This document shows, one piece after another, positions 17,444 through 25,740 of a stretch of DNA of 64,000 nucleotides. The stretch comes from Chloroflexota bacterium (GTDB taxonomy: Bacteria > Chloroflexota > Anaerolineae > Anaerolineales > Villigracilaceae): positions 124,001 to 188,000 of the forward strand of contig JACAEM010000003.1 in the NCBI GenBank assembly GCA_013388855.1. The letters are read 5' to 3'. The position numbers and the translations under genes are program-made. Every line of letters starts with the position of its first letter. Positions within the stretch are counted from its first letter, which is position 1. The notes beneath the pieces were generated by a model, which searched no databases, was not told the DNA's origin, and saw only the letters and a list, made by a program, of their open reading frames with translations.

Positions 17444-18121
17444 TTAGAAGGTGATATCGAGCAGGTCTTCTGCCACCGAGCGCAGCTTGTCCCTCGACAT
17501 GCTGCTCAGTTTCATGGCAAGTTCGATATAGGGACGGTTAACCGGCAGGGCGACGAATTCCCGCAGTTCCACGGGCATTTCAAGGAAGTGCTGAACGGCC
17601 TCTTCGCCTCGCATCCACAACCCGATGGGTCCACTCCGGTCAAAGAAGGTTTCGATCCGCCCGCCGAGCGTCTTGACCAACACTTCGAGTTCGGGCAACG
17701 GGATGGCGCGTTCACCCAGCTCATAGGCTTTGATGCGCGCGCTGGGGATCCCCGTTTCCAGGGCAAGGCTGCGGATCGAAATGGATGCGTTCATGCGTTC
17801 CTGCCTCAAGAGCGCGCCGATCTTGCGTTGGCGCACCGCGAGTAATTTGGGCAGGTCGAGGCTTTCGTAGGGCGGGGCATCGTCTGACTTCACTTCCCTG
17901 CCCCAAAAGTGATTGATTGGCAGGTCGAGGAAAAAGACCAGCGATTCCAATTCCGGCAAAGAGGGAGCTCTGCGTCCCGCCTCGTACGAGTTGAACACCC
18001 CTTTCTTGACACCGATCGCTTCGGCGCATTCCTGCACACTTCGGCGTGCTGCAAGACGGGCGTCGCGTATCAACAAGCCAAGTTTCTTCGTGCGGATGGT
18101 GATCTGGGACTTGATGTCCAT
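17444..18121 (-). CDS. transcriptional regulator with two XRE-type HTH domains
   Basis: 225 residues. Two helix-turn-helix units of the Cro/C1 type can be read: about 14-66 (IRDARLAARRSVQECAEAIG...FNSYEAGRRAPSLPELE) and about 88-140 (LRQERMNASISIRSLALETG...IKAYELGERAIPLPELE). They are tandem copies of one another. The C-terminal about 75 residues are helical. The protein probably binds DNA as a pseudo-dimer. It has its own -10 box upstream (18163-18168), after the cpaF stop, and a GAGGAA ribosome site. Confidence 0.85.
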   Translation of the reverse strand: MDIKSQITIRTKKLGLLIRDARLAARRSVQECAEAIGVKKGVFNSYEAGRRAPSLPELESLVFFLDLPINHFWGREVKSDDAPPYESLDLPKLLAVRQRKIGALLRQERMNASISIRSLALETGIPSARIKAYELGERAIPLPELEVLVKTLGGRIETFFDRSGPIGLWMRGEEAVQHFLEMPVELREFVALPVNRPYIELAMKLSSMSRDKLRSVAEDLLDITF

Positions 18122-18162
18122 GTTTCCTCGGAAACGCTCAACTCGATGGGTCTGCTGGCAAT

Positions 18163-18168
18163 ATTATA
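18163..18168 (-). promoter_or_regulatory. -10 box for the double-HTH regulator
   Basis: TATAAT on the minus strand sits 41 bases before the ATG at 18121 and just downstream of the cpaF stop. The possible -35 (GTTAAT, 17 bases upstream) is weak and overlaps that stop. Confidence 0.45.
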
Positions 18169-18186
18169 GCAGAGACCGTGCGCCAA

Positions 18187-19506
18187 TTAACGCCGCTGTT
18201 GAGGCTTTCCGGTGGAACTGGGCATGAAGATCTCTCCGCTCAGTTTGAAGCCCGCGGCTTCGAGTCGTGGCGAGAAGATCGGGCGGATGCCGGTTGCCTT
18301 GAGTTCGCCGATGATCTTGTTGTCTGGCCCAATGCCGGTCTGTTCGAATTTGAAGATGTCGGTCAAAACCACGGTGTCGCCTTCCATGCCCGCGACCTCT
18401 GTGATGGCTGTCACTTTGCGCGAACCATCCTTCAGGCGCGTCTGCTGGATGATGAGATCCACAGCTGAGGAGATTTGCTGACGCACCACTTTGAGCGGCA
18501 GGTCCATGCCCGCCATTAACACCATGGTCTCGATGCGCGAAAGCGCGTCGCGCGGGGTGTTGGCATGCAGGGTGGTCAACGAGCCGTCATGACCGGTGTT
18601 CATGGCTTGCAGCATGTCCAATGCTTCGCCGCCGCGGCATTCGCCCACCACGATGCGGTCCGGGCGCATACGCAGAGAGTTGCGGACGAGGTCGCGGATC
18701 GTCACTGCGCCCTTTCCATCCACGTTGGCAGATTTGGTTTCCAAGCGCAGGACGTGTTCCTGCTGGAGCTGCAGTTCTGCCGCGTCTTCGATGGTGATAA
18801 TGCGTTCATTCTCCGGAATGAAACTGGAGAGCACGTTCAGGAGTGTCGTCTTCCCCGAACCCGTCCCGCCTGAGATGACGATGTTGAGGCGGGCGATCAC
18901 ACAGGCGCGGATGAACTCCGCCATATGCTGGGTCAGGGAGCCGAACTCGATCAATTGCTGGATGGAAAGTTTATCTTTTTTGAATTTACGGATGGTGATG
19001 CACGGTCCATCGATGGAGACCGGGCGGATCACTGCGTTGACGCGGGACCCGTCTGGCAGGCGCGCGTCGACGGTGGGGCTGTCCGGGTCCACGCGGCGCC
19101 CCAGGGGAAGAATGATGCGGTCAATGATCCGATTGACATGGTCATCATCGTCGAACGTGATTCCGGTCTTCGAGACTTTTCCGTTTTTCTCCACAAAGAC
19201 TTTCTTGGGACCATTGACCATGACTTCGCTGACTTCGGGGTCGTCCAGCAGGGGCTGGATGGGACCGAAGCCGGTCATCTCGTCGAGAATTTCAGTATAG
19301 ATCTGTTTGCGGATATCCTCCGGCAGGTTGACCTTGGTTTGAACGTACACTTCGTTCAGTCGTTGTTTGATGATTTCGGCGCGGTCGCCAAGCTGCAAGG
19401 TTTCGCCTTCCAGCGAACGACTGACATTCTCGACGAGGTACCGTTTGAATTTGAGCAGGTCGGCGGAGGTGAGTCGCGTGAAGTTGGATGCGAGCGGAGT
19501 TGCCAT
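18187..19506 (-). CDS. cpaF: CpaF/TadA-type secretion ATPase
   Basis: 439 residues. It is the cytoplasmic ATPase that powers Tad-type pilus assembly or related secretion. Walker A GGTGSGKTT is at 213-221. The Asp box, GECRGGEALDMLQAMNTGHDG and TLHANTPRDALSRIETM follow, as in CpaF. The N-terminal domain (about 40-180) is typical of the family. The start overlaps the upstream small gene's stop by one base (TAATG). The membrane platform genes tadB/tadC that usually follow are absent here; an HTH regulator follows instead. Confidence 0.92.
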   Translation of the reverse strand: MATPLASNFTRLTSADLLKFKRYLVENVSRSLEGETLQLGDRAEIIKQRLNEVYVQTKVNLPEDIRKQIYTEILDEMTGFGPIQPLLDDPEVSEVMVNGPKKVFVEKNGKVSKTGITFDDDDHVNRIIDRIILPLGRRVDPDSPTVDARLPDGSRVNAVIRPVSIDGPCITIRKFKKDKLSIQQLIEFGSLTQHMAEFIRACVIARLNIVISGGTGSGKTTLLNVLSSFIPENERIITIEDAAELQLQQEHVLRLETKSANVDGKGAVTIRDLVRNSLRMRPDRIVVGECRGGEALDMLQAMNTGHDGSLTTLHANTPRDALSRIETMVLMAGMDLPLKVVRQQISSAVDLIIQQTRLKDGSRKVTAITEVAGMEGDTVVLTDIFKFEQTGIGPDNKIIGELKATGIRPIFSPRLEAAGFKLSGEIFMPSSTGKPQQRR

Positions 19507-19802
19507 TAAGCATTCCCTCCATCATCCTTGTGTTCCTCCGGAAGCACCCAGACGATGTGATCGCGTTTTACCGCCAGAAACGGGGATTGAAACAGGGGCT
19601 GTCCGTCTTCACCCAGCACGGTTACGTCTGTCAGGGCGAGGAAATTTTCGTGCTGATCGAGTTCGTCCTTGATGCGCTGGTCCCTGCGGACGTGGATGTA
19701 TCCGCGCATCAAATGTGAAGTAGTCTGGATGGTGGCATATACGGGTTCCTTGGAGATGATCTCCGTGAAGATCTTGCCTTTTTCGTCATATTCGATGGTC
19801 AT
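19506..19802 (-). CDS. small conserved-looking protein before cpaF, unknown function
   Basis: 98 residues from the chosen ATG, which has AGAGG 5 bases upstream; two in-frame ATGs lie 12 and 57 bases further upstream. The protein is mostly beta: TIQTTSHLMRGYIHVRRD, FLALTDVTVL and FLAVKRDHIVWVLPEE suggest a small barrel. It may belong to DUF6812, but this is from memory and unsure. Its one-base overlap with cpaF implies translational coupling, so a role with the ATPase is likely. Confidence 0.65.
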   Translation of the reverse strand: MTIEYDEKGKIFTEIISKEPVYATIQTTSHLMRGYIHVRRDQRIKDELDQHENFLALTDVTVLGEDGQPLFQSPFLAVKRDHIVWVLPEEHKDDGGNA

Positions 19803-19965
19803 GGTACCTCTCATGAAATTAAAACGTGATAGGGGCGGGCGCCCGCTGCCTTGAATCACGGTGCAAAAACAACGGTCACGTGGGGAGTGTCGTCGTTTTA
19901 TGCGGATACCTGAGTGTAGTCGAAATGCGCTGGAACGTACCTTTCACTTCCTTTAGGCGGAAATC

Positions 19966-21156
19966 CTATCTGGCGCGCAGGCGGTGTGCCAGCTTTACCA
20001 TGTCTTCCGCGGTTTCCTTCAGGATGAGTGATGCGGTGTCGGTGGGATATTTGGTCGTAATGGGCTGGTTAAGGTTGTTTGCCAGCGCAAAATTGCCCCC
20101 CATATATGGCATGGCCTTCTGGATGGTCAATCCGATGATTGTCTCGGCTTCGGCTTTAGTCAATCCCTCCAAACCGACTGCGCGGTTTAGGATCGCGTAG
20201 ACCTTTTGCTGTTCGATGCCCTGGGTCTGCAAGTAGTTCCAGACGGTCTTCGTCAGCTTGACGGTGCTTTGATCGGTGGAAACGACCAGGGGGATGAGAT
20301 CCGCCTCCTGGATCAGAGGCAGGCTGATGCGTGAGAGGGAACGCCCAATGTCGAGGATGATGAAATCGTACGCGGTGCGGAGTGTTTCCACGATCTCGAT
20401 GATGCGGTCTCCCCGGAGGATGTTTCCGTGCTGTGGATCGGGGGACCCGGCCAGCAATTGGAATTTCCACAGTTCGGGTTGAGGCAGTTCCCTGTGGAAA
20501 AAGTCCTCGTTCGTTTGCCCGGATGGGAGGTCTGCCACGGTAACCAGATTCAGTTTTCCCTCATAGCCAACGATCGGACCAATCGAACCGATGGGCAGGA
20601 CCAGGTCTGCGACCACCACGCGCTCTTTGGGATGTAACTGCTGGATGTTCATCGCGAGGTTGGCACACAGCGACGAGGTGCCGGTGCCTCCCTTGGCGCT
20701 CAGGAAGACGACCAATATGCCTTTTTTTTCTTTCGCTGGAGGGGGAGCTTCGGCAGGTTTTTCAGCCCCAAACAGGCGGGAAAGCGCCTCTTCCAGGGCG
20801 GGAATTGCCTGCGAGGATTTGATCAGATATTCATTGACCCCGGCGTTGATGCACGCTTCCTTGCGCACGGGACCGGGGTCGCTGGAAATCGCGATTAATG
20901 GCGTTTTGCTCGTGCGCTGGTCGTTGCGTAATTTGAGAATGAATTCTTCGTCGTGGATGTCAGAAAGGACCGGGTCGAACAGCACAAGGTCGGGTTCGTC
21001 GCGCCAGGCGGCGATGAGCGCTTCCTTGCCGGATGCGGCTTCGAGCACCTCGAACTGTTTTTCACGCAGCAGGTTTGCAAGAAAATTGCGGCTGGCAATG
21101 TTCTCGTCCAGAACCAGGATTGTCTTACCAACCACAGGGGCCTCCTCCCTGCTCAC
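19966..21156 (-). CDS. cpaE: CpaE-like protein: receiver domain plus ParA/MinD-type ATPase
   Basis: 396 residues. The N-terminal receiver domain (about 10-130) keeps the phosphorylation residues: DE pair at 17-18, Asp61 and Lys113. The ATPase domain begins at about 147 with a deviant P-loop KGGTGTSS (155-162): the signature lysine is present, but the second lysine is Thr160, as in CpaE/TadZ proteins. These localise Tad machinery at the pole. The GTG start overlaps the response regulator by 4 bases. A second GTG at 21135 has a better ribosome site (GGGAGGAGG) and could be the true start. Confidence 0.85.
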   Translation of the reverse strand: MSREEAPVVGKTILVLDENIASRNFLANLLREKQFEVLEAASGKEALIAAWRDEPDLVLFDPVLSDIHDEEFILKLRNDQRTSKTPLIAISSDPGPVRKEACINAGVNEYLIKSSQAIPALEEALSRLFGAEKPAEAPPPAKEKKGILVVFLSAKGGTGTSSLCANLAMNIQQLHPKERVVVADLVLPIGSIGPIVGYEGKLNLVTVADLPSGQTNEDFFHRELPQPELWKFQLLAGSPDPQHGNILRGDRIIEIVETLRTAYDFIILDIGRSLSRISLPLIQEADLIPLVVSTDQSTVKLTKTVWNYLQTQGIEQQKVYAILNRAVGLEGLTKAEAETIIGLTIQKAMPYMGGNFALANNLNQPITTKYPTDTASLILKETAEDMVKLAHRLRAR

Positions 21157-21848
21157 TCTTCGATGGGCGGCATCAGGTATCCCAGCCCGGAGCGTGTGAC
21201 GATATGTTTGGGGGCGTGGGCGTCATCCTCCAGCTTTTGGCGCAGGCGGGCGATGCTCACCCACAGGATTTCCTTGTCCGTGCGGTATTCGGGCCCCCAC
21301 ACGCTGGTCAGGAGATCCTCCGAGGTCATAATCTTTCCGACATGATGCGCGAATTGAAGGAGTAAACGATATTCGGTGGCGGAGAGGGAGACCGGCGTTT
21401 CTCCGCGCCACACTTCGGCGCGGGCGAAATCGATCTTCAAGTTGTCATGGGTGAAGAAGCGCGACTGACCGGCTTCGCTGGGAGGCTGGGCGCGGCGCAA
21501 CACAGCCCGGACACGCGCCAGCAGTTCGGTGGCGGAGAATGGTTTGACGAGATAATCATCGGCGCCCAAGTCGAGACCGCGCACCCGATCCTGTTCGTCG
21601 CCTTTGGCTGTAAGGATAATAATGGGGGTGTTGGAAAATTCCCGGATTCGTTGCGTGGCGCCAAACCCATCCAGTTTCGGCATCATCACGTCCATCAATA
21701 CCAGGTCAATGGGCTGATTGGAGAAGACGTCCACGGCTTGTGAGCCGTCCTGTGCAGTGACCACCTCGTATCCCTCCGTGCGCAGGTTGGCTTCGAGCAA
21801 TCGCAGATAACGAGGTTCGTCATCCACTATCAGAATGCGTTTTGCCAT
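21153..21848 (-). CDS. OmpR/PhoB-type response regulator
   Basis: 231 residues. The receiver domain has Asp9-Asp10, the phospho-acceptor Asp53 (LVLMDVMMPKLDG) and a lysine in DDYLVKPF. The C-terminal winged helix (about 135-228) has the OmpR pattern ATEYRLLLQFAHHVGKIMTSEDLLTSVWG and WVSIARLRQKLE. It should bind DNA when phosphorylated, presumably by one of the two kinases encoded directly upstream. AAGGAGG ribosome site. Confidence 0.93.
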   Translation of the reverse strand: MAKRILIVDDEPRYLRLLEANLRTEGYEVVTAQDGSQAVDVFSNQPIDLVLMDVMMPKLDGFGATQRIREFSNTPIIILTAKGDEQDRVRGLDLGADDYLVKPFSATELLARVRAVLRRAQPPSEAGQSRFFTHDNLKIDFARAEVWRGETPVSLSATEYRLLLQFAHHVGKIMTSEDLLTSVWGPEYRTDKEILWVSIARLRQKLEDDAHAPKHIVTRSGLGYLMPPIEE

Positions 21849-21865
21849 AGCGGGCCTCCTTCATG

Positions 21866-23053
21866 CTAGTTCGATGAGTTGACGGGCAGTTCTATGAAAA
21901 ACGTGGTTCCCTGTCCGGGATTCGATTCTGCCCAAATCTTACCACGATGTGCCTGAATTATCTGCTTGCAGATGTAGAGTCCCAGACCGGTTCCGGTGAC
22001 CGTCTTTTCGCCGCGCACCCGATAGAACCGCTCGAAGATGAGCGGCAGGGATTCCCTGGGGATGCCCGGTCCTCGGTCCATGAAGGAAACGATCAGGCTC
22101 TTGCCGACCTGGTTGAGGGTGATGATGATTGCCGCCCCCGGCGCATACTTGATGGCGTTGGTGAACAGGTTCTCGAACACTTGCGCCAGACGGACACCGT
22201 CCCCGTTGATAGGCGGCGCGGGTTGGAGGTCCATGCTGACGTCGAGGTCCCTGAACCGGGATCGAATCCGCTGGGTGACATCGCGCAGAACGGCATCCAG
22301 CCGCAGGGGTTGGAAGCGAAGCGGGAGGGTCTTGCTTTGCAGGCGCGCCGACTCGAGCACATTCTCGATCAACAGGGCGAGCCGGTCTGCCTCCTCGTCG
22401 ATAATGGTCAGGAACTCGCGCTGGGTTTCCGCATCCCAGTTGGTGTCCTGCCGCAGGAGGCTGGTGCTGTAGCCCTTGATGAAACCCAGCGGCGTGCGCA
22501 GTTCATGAGAGATGGTGCTGACGAAGTCCTCCTGCAATTGCATCTGGCGTTTGAGGTCGCGCAATTCCCGGTTTGTCTCGTGCCAGGTGGAGCGTTCAAA
22601 GAAAAGGGAAAGCAGGTGCGCCACGAAGGTTGCCATGGTGATATGACTTTGTTCATACGCCGGACCGCCAAAACGTACGAAAATCAACGCCCCTTTGACT
22701 GGCCCATCCAGACCCAACGGCAGACCGAGCAGATAGGCTTGGTGCAAGCGGTCGTCTGACGGTGTATTGGGTTTGGGGTCCTGCAATAGAAGTTTCCCCT
22801 TGGAAAGCACTTGCCCGGCAAAGGTCTCGCCCCAGGCTGCGTCGGCCTCGGCGTTTTTTGCCCGCCCGACCGCCCGCGCGTAGACCACCTCGAGCGACTG
22901 GTTCGCATCATCCTGGAGATAGACCGCCACATTGTCGAAGACGAATTTCTCCCTCACTTTCAAAAGGAACTTCTCAATCGTACTGCGTGAATTATCGGCG
23001 TGCGATGTGACTTGCAGCAGTTCCAGCAGGTAGGCGAGGGTCTCTGTGTCCAT
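21866..23053 (-). CDS. sensor histidine kinase with GAF-like input domain
   Basis: 395 residues, no transmembrane helix. A GAF-like input domain spans about 20-155, followed by a short coiled coil. His183 (STISHELRTP) is the phosphorylation site, and the ATPase domain has N (FENLFTNAIKYAP), G1 (DRGPGIP), F (FERFYRV) and G2 (GTGLGLY) boxes. It senses a cytosolic signal. Only 5 bases separate it from the upstream kinase, so the two kinases and the regulator form one unit. Confidence 0.92.
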   Translation of the reverse strand: MDTETLAYLLELLQVTSHADNSRSTIEKFLLKVREKFVFDNVAVYLQDDANQSLEVVYARAVGRAKNAEADAAWGETFAGQVLSKGKLLLQDPKPNTPSDDRLHQAYLLGLPLGLDGPVKGALIFVRFGGPAYEQSHITMATFVAHLLSLFFERSTWHETNRELRDLKRQMQLQEDFVSTISHELRTPLGFIKGYSTSLLRQDTNWDAETQREFLTIIDEEADRLALLIENVLESARLQSKTLPLRFQPLRLDAVLRDVTQRIRSRFRDLDVSMDLQPAPPINGDGVRLAQVFENLFTNAIKYAPGAAIIITLNQVGKSLIVSFMDRGPGIPRESLPLIFERFYRVRGEKTVTGTGLGLYICKQIIQAHRGKIWAESNPGQGTTFFIELPVNSSN

Positions 23054-23058
23054 GAGGG

Positions 23059-24084
23059 TTACCGTGGGGTGGGCACTGCCAGAAGCGGAAACTTGAACGT
23101 GGAGCCGCGTCCCTCCGTGGACTGGACTTCGAGCATCGAGCCGTGCGCTTCGATGATCTGCCGTACAAGCGACAGCCCCAGCCCCGTCCCGCCGTAACGG
23201 CGCGTGGGCGAGCTGTCCAATTGATGGAACGGCTCGAAGATATCCTCCAGTTTGGAGGAGGGAATGCCGATGCCCGTATCGGTGACCGAGACGATGACGA
23301 GGTTTTCCCCTTCGCGTGTGACGCTGACCACCACGCTTCCGTTCGCGGGGGTGAACTTGATCCCGTTATCGACGAGTTGACCCAGCACCCAGGCGATCTT
23401 CTGCGAATCCGCCTGTACAAAAGGCACATCCTCATCGACCACTGCATATAAGTTCACATCGCGTTCCGTCGCCTTGCCGCCATACGATTTGACCGACAGG
23501 TTCACGAGGCGCCGGATGTCCACCTCCTCCTGTTTGATGCTCAACTCGCCGCGCGAGGCAAGAGAGACCATGATGAGGTCCTCGATCAACCCTTCGAGCC
23601 GATTGGTCGACTGCTGGCTGACCTGCAGGGCATGTTTCTGTTCTTCGGTGATCTTTCCCAGCGACCCGGTGATGAGCAGTTCGAGGTAGCCTTTGATGTG
23701 CGTAAGCGGGGTGCGCAATTCATGGGAGATGTTGGAGATGAAATTTGCCTTCAACTGGCTGAGTTCCGAGACTCGTTCGAGCGCCTTCTGCAGTTCCGCA
23801 GTGCGTTCCTCCACGCGCCGTTCGAGCGTGCGATTGGCAGCCTGCAACGCGGACCGCAACTGGATGATCTGTTCGGTGACCGCCTGATCGAGTTGCGAGC
23901 GTTTGATCAACTTGAGTTCGACCAACGCCTGCCCCAGCAGGATGGTATTCCCTTTTGCGATCTCCTCCTGCTGGTAATCGAGCGCCTTTTGCAGATCCTC
24001 CGCCGTGACAAGTCCCTTTTTGACAAGATATTCCCCCATGCGCGGGACGAGCATTTCTGGTGAGAGATGTTGTTGTTCTGTCAT
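23059..24084 (-). CDS. sensor histidine kinase with GspE/MshE-type N-terminal domain
   Basis: 341 residues. Residues about 14-74 match the N-terminal domain of GspE/PilB/MshE secretion ATPases: PRMGEYLVKKGLVTAEDLQKA and, 35 residues on, LLGQALVELKLIKRSQLDQAV. In MshE this module binds cyclic-di-GMP. A coiled coil follows (about 76-115), then His121 (SNISHELRTP) and a full ATPase domain (QLVDNGIKF, DTGIGIP, GTGLGLSL). No membrane helix. The neighbouring CpaF and CpaE genes make a role in controlling pilus or secretion activity plausible. Confidence 0.88.
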   Translation of the reverse strand: MTEQQHLSPEMLVPRMGEYLVKKGLVTAEDLQKALDYQQEEIAKGNTILLGQALVELKLIKRSQLDQAVTEQIIQLRSALQAANRTLERRVEERTAELQKALERVSELSQLKANFISNISHELRTPLTHIKGYLELLITGSLGKITEEQKHALQVSQQSTNRLEGLIEDLIMVSLASRGELSIKQEEVDIRRLVNLSVKSYGGKATERDVNLYAVVDEDVPFVQADSQKIAWVLGQLVDNGIKFTPANGSVVVSVTREGENLVIVSVTDTGIGIPSSKLEDIFEPFHQLDSSPTRRYGGTGLGLSLVRQIIEAHGSMLEVQSTEGRGSTFKFPLLAVPTPR

Positions 24085-24093
24085 ACCGCATCC

Positions 24094-25713
24094 TTATGAC
24101 TGCCAGACCCATTCTCCATTTACCATTGTAGCCGAGGATTCGAGTGCAAGCAAATCATTTGGATTGCAATCGAAGGGGTCTTTTTCGAGCACGATCAGGT
24201 CGGCGAGGTGATTCGGGGCGATCCGCCCGAGGCGGTCCTCCATGGATGCGGCGTAGGCAGGACCGACAGTGAAACCCTCCCATGCCTGGGCGAGGGTCAG
24301 TTTTTGTTCGGGGTACCAGCCCTCGGCGGAGGGGGAGCCGTCGGCGCGCCGCCGGGTGACCGCGGCATGCAATCCCAAAAATGGATTTGGCGATTCGACC
24401 GGGGCATCCGATCCGAAGGCGAGGCGCGCGCCGAAGTCCAGCTGGGTCTTCCAGGCGTAGGCGAGGCGCGTCCGTTCGGGACCCCAGAATTGGTCTGCCA
24501 TGAGCATGTCGGAGGTGGCGTGGATGGGCTGCATAGAGGCGATGATGTTGAGCCGGGCAAGGCGTGGGGCGTCGTCGGGATGGATGACCTGCACATGTTC
24601 GATGCGATGACGCAGGTGAGGCAGGCGATGTTCAGCTTCGTAGGCGCGGAGTTGTTCGTAGGCGTCGAGCACTTCGTGATTGGCACGGTCGCCGATGGCG
24701 TGGACGGTCATGCCCAGCCCGACCTGCGCGGCTTTGCGCCCGTGCTCGAAGAGTTCCTCGCCGTCCATGTTGAGGATGCCGCGGTTGCTTTCCTCGCCGA
24801 GGTAGGGCTGGAACATGGCGGCGGTGTGCGGACCCAGCGCGCCGTCCATGAATGCTTTGATGTTCCCGATGCGCAGCATGTCATCGCCGAAGCCGGAACG
24901 CAGGCCAAGTTCGAAGGCTTGATCGAGCAGTTCGACGGGCATGTTCTTGAGCACGCGCAGTTTAAGCCTGCCTTGTGCGTGGAGCTTTTGCAGCGCCATG
25001 AACGAGTCGCGGCGGTCGAAATCGTGGATGCCGGTCAGTCCCATCTTCCATAAAATCGGCTGCGCCTTTTCGATGGCATCGGCGATTTCGTCGATGCTTG
25101 GTTCGGGGATGACGGCGCTTACAAGTTCCATGGCGGTTTCCAGAAGGATACCGGTGGCATTGCCTTTCATGTCGCGCTGGATCTGTCCGTTTTGCGGGTC
25201 GGGCGTGGATGCGGTGATGTTCGCCATCTGCATGGCTTTGGTGTTTGCCCACGCGGCATGCAATGACTTGGCGGTGAGATAGACCGGATTATTTGGGGCG
25301 ACGGCATCGAGTTCGTGCGCGGCGGGCCAGCCCCTCACCCCTGTCCCCTCTCCTGCAGGGAAAGAGGAACTCTGCCACACATTTTGATTCCAGCCGTGAC
25401 CGAGAATCCATTCGCCGGGTCGGGCTTTTTGTGCGCGTTCCCCCACGCGACGCAGGCATTCTTCTTTTGTGTCTGTTTCGCAGTCGATTTTTTGCAGGCT
25501 CAGCGAATAAAATTTCAAATGCAAATGTGCATCGGTAAGCCCGGGCAGGATGACGTGTCCGTGCATGTTCTCGCCCTGCGCGCGGGTAAATCGATTAAAT
25601 AAGTCATCTGCATGTCCGACCGCGAGGATACGTTCGCGGTCGATCACCACGGCAGATGCTGTCGGCTGCGCCGGGTTTTGGGTATGGATGCGGGCGTTGT
25701 AGAGGAGTCTCAT
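24094..25713 (-). CDS. YtcJ-like amidohydrolase
   Basis: 539 residues. A metal-dependent amidohydrolase of the imidazolonepropionase/YtcJ type: His63-x-His65 in GLTDAHLHLKF, later HAIGDRANHEVLDAY, RIEHVQVIHPDD and FGSDAPVESPNP. Substrate unknown. Residues about 113-128 (SSSFPAGEGTGVRGWP) look like an in-frame insertion of a repeat, with short direct and inverted symmetry in the DNA (see findings). It is followed, 9 bases on, by the MshEN kinase gene, perhaps by chance of operon structure. Confidence 0.9.
   Translation of the reverse strand: MRLLYNARIHTQNPAQPTASAVVIDRERILAVGHADDLFNRFTRAQGENMHGHVILPGLTDAHLHLKFYSLSLQKIDCETDTKEECLRRVGERAQKARPGEWILGHGWNQNVWQSSSFPAGEGTGVRGWPAAHELDAVAPNNPVYLTAKSLHAAWANTKAMQMANITASTPDPQNGQIQRDMKGNATGILLETAMELVSAVIPEPSIDEIADAIEKAQPILWKMGLTGIHDFDRRDSFMALQKLHAQGRLKLRVLKNMPVELLDQAFELGLRSGFGDDMLRIGNIKAFMDGALGPHTAAMFQPYLGEESNRGILNMDGEELFEHGRKAAQVGLGMTVHAIGDRANHEVLDAYEQLRAYEAEHRLPHLRHRIEHVQVIHPDDAPRLARLNIIASMQPIHATSDMLMADQFWGPERTRLAYAWKTQLDFGARLAFGSDAPVESPNPFLGLHAAVTRRRADGSPSAEGWYPEQKLTLAQAWEGFTVGPAYAASMEDRLGRIAPNHLADLIVLEKDPFDCNPNDLLALESSATMVNGEWVWQS
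25330..25372 (-). repeat. repeat-like element inside the amidohydrolase gene
   Basis: Pyrimidine-rich stretch CCCCTCACCCCTGTCCCCTC followed by an imperfect inverted copy around TGCA (CCTCTCC-TGCA-GGGAAAGAGG). It codes in frame for SFPAGEGTGVRG, which breaks the family sequence. A similar shorter stretch lies in parB at 26504-26527. Confidence 0.5.
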
Positions 25714-25740
25714 GGGTTTTCTCGCTATGCCCTTGCACGG

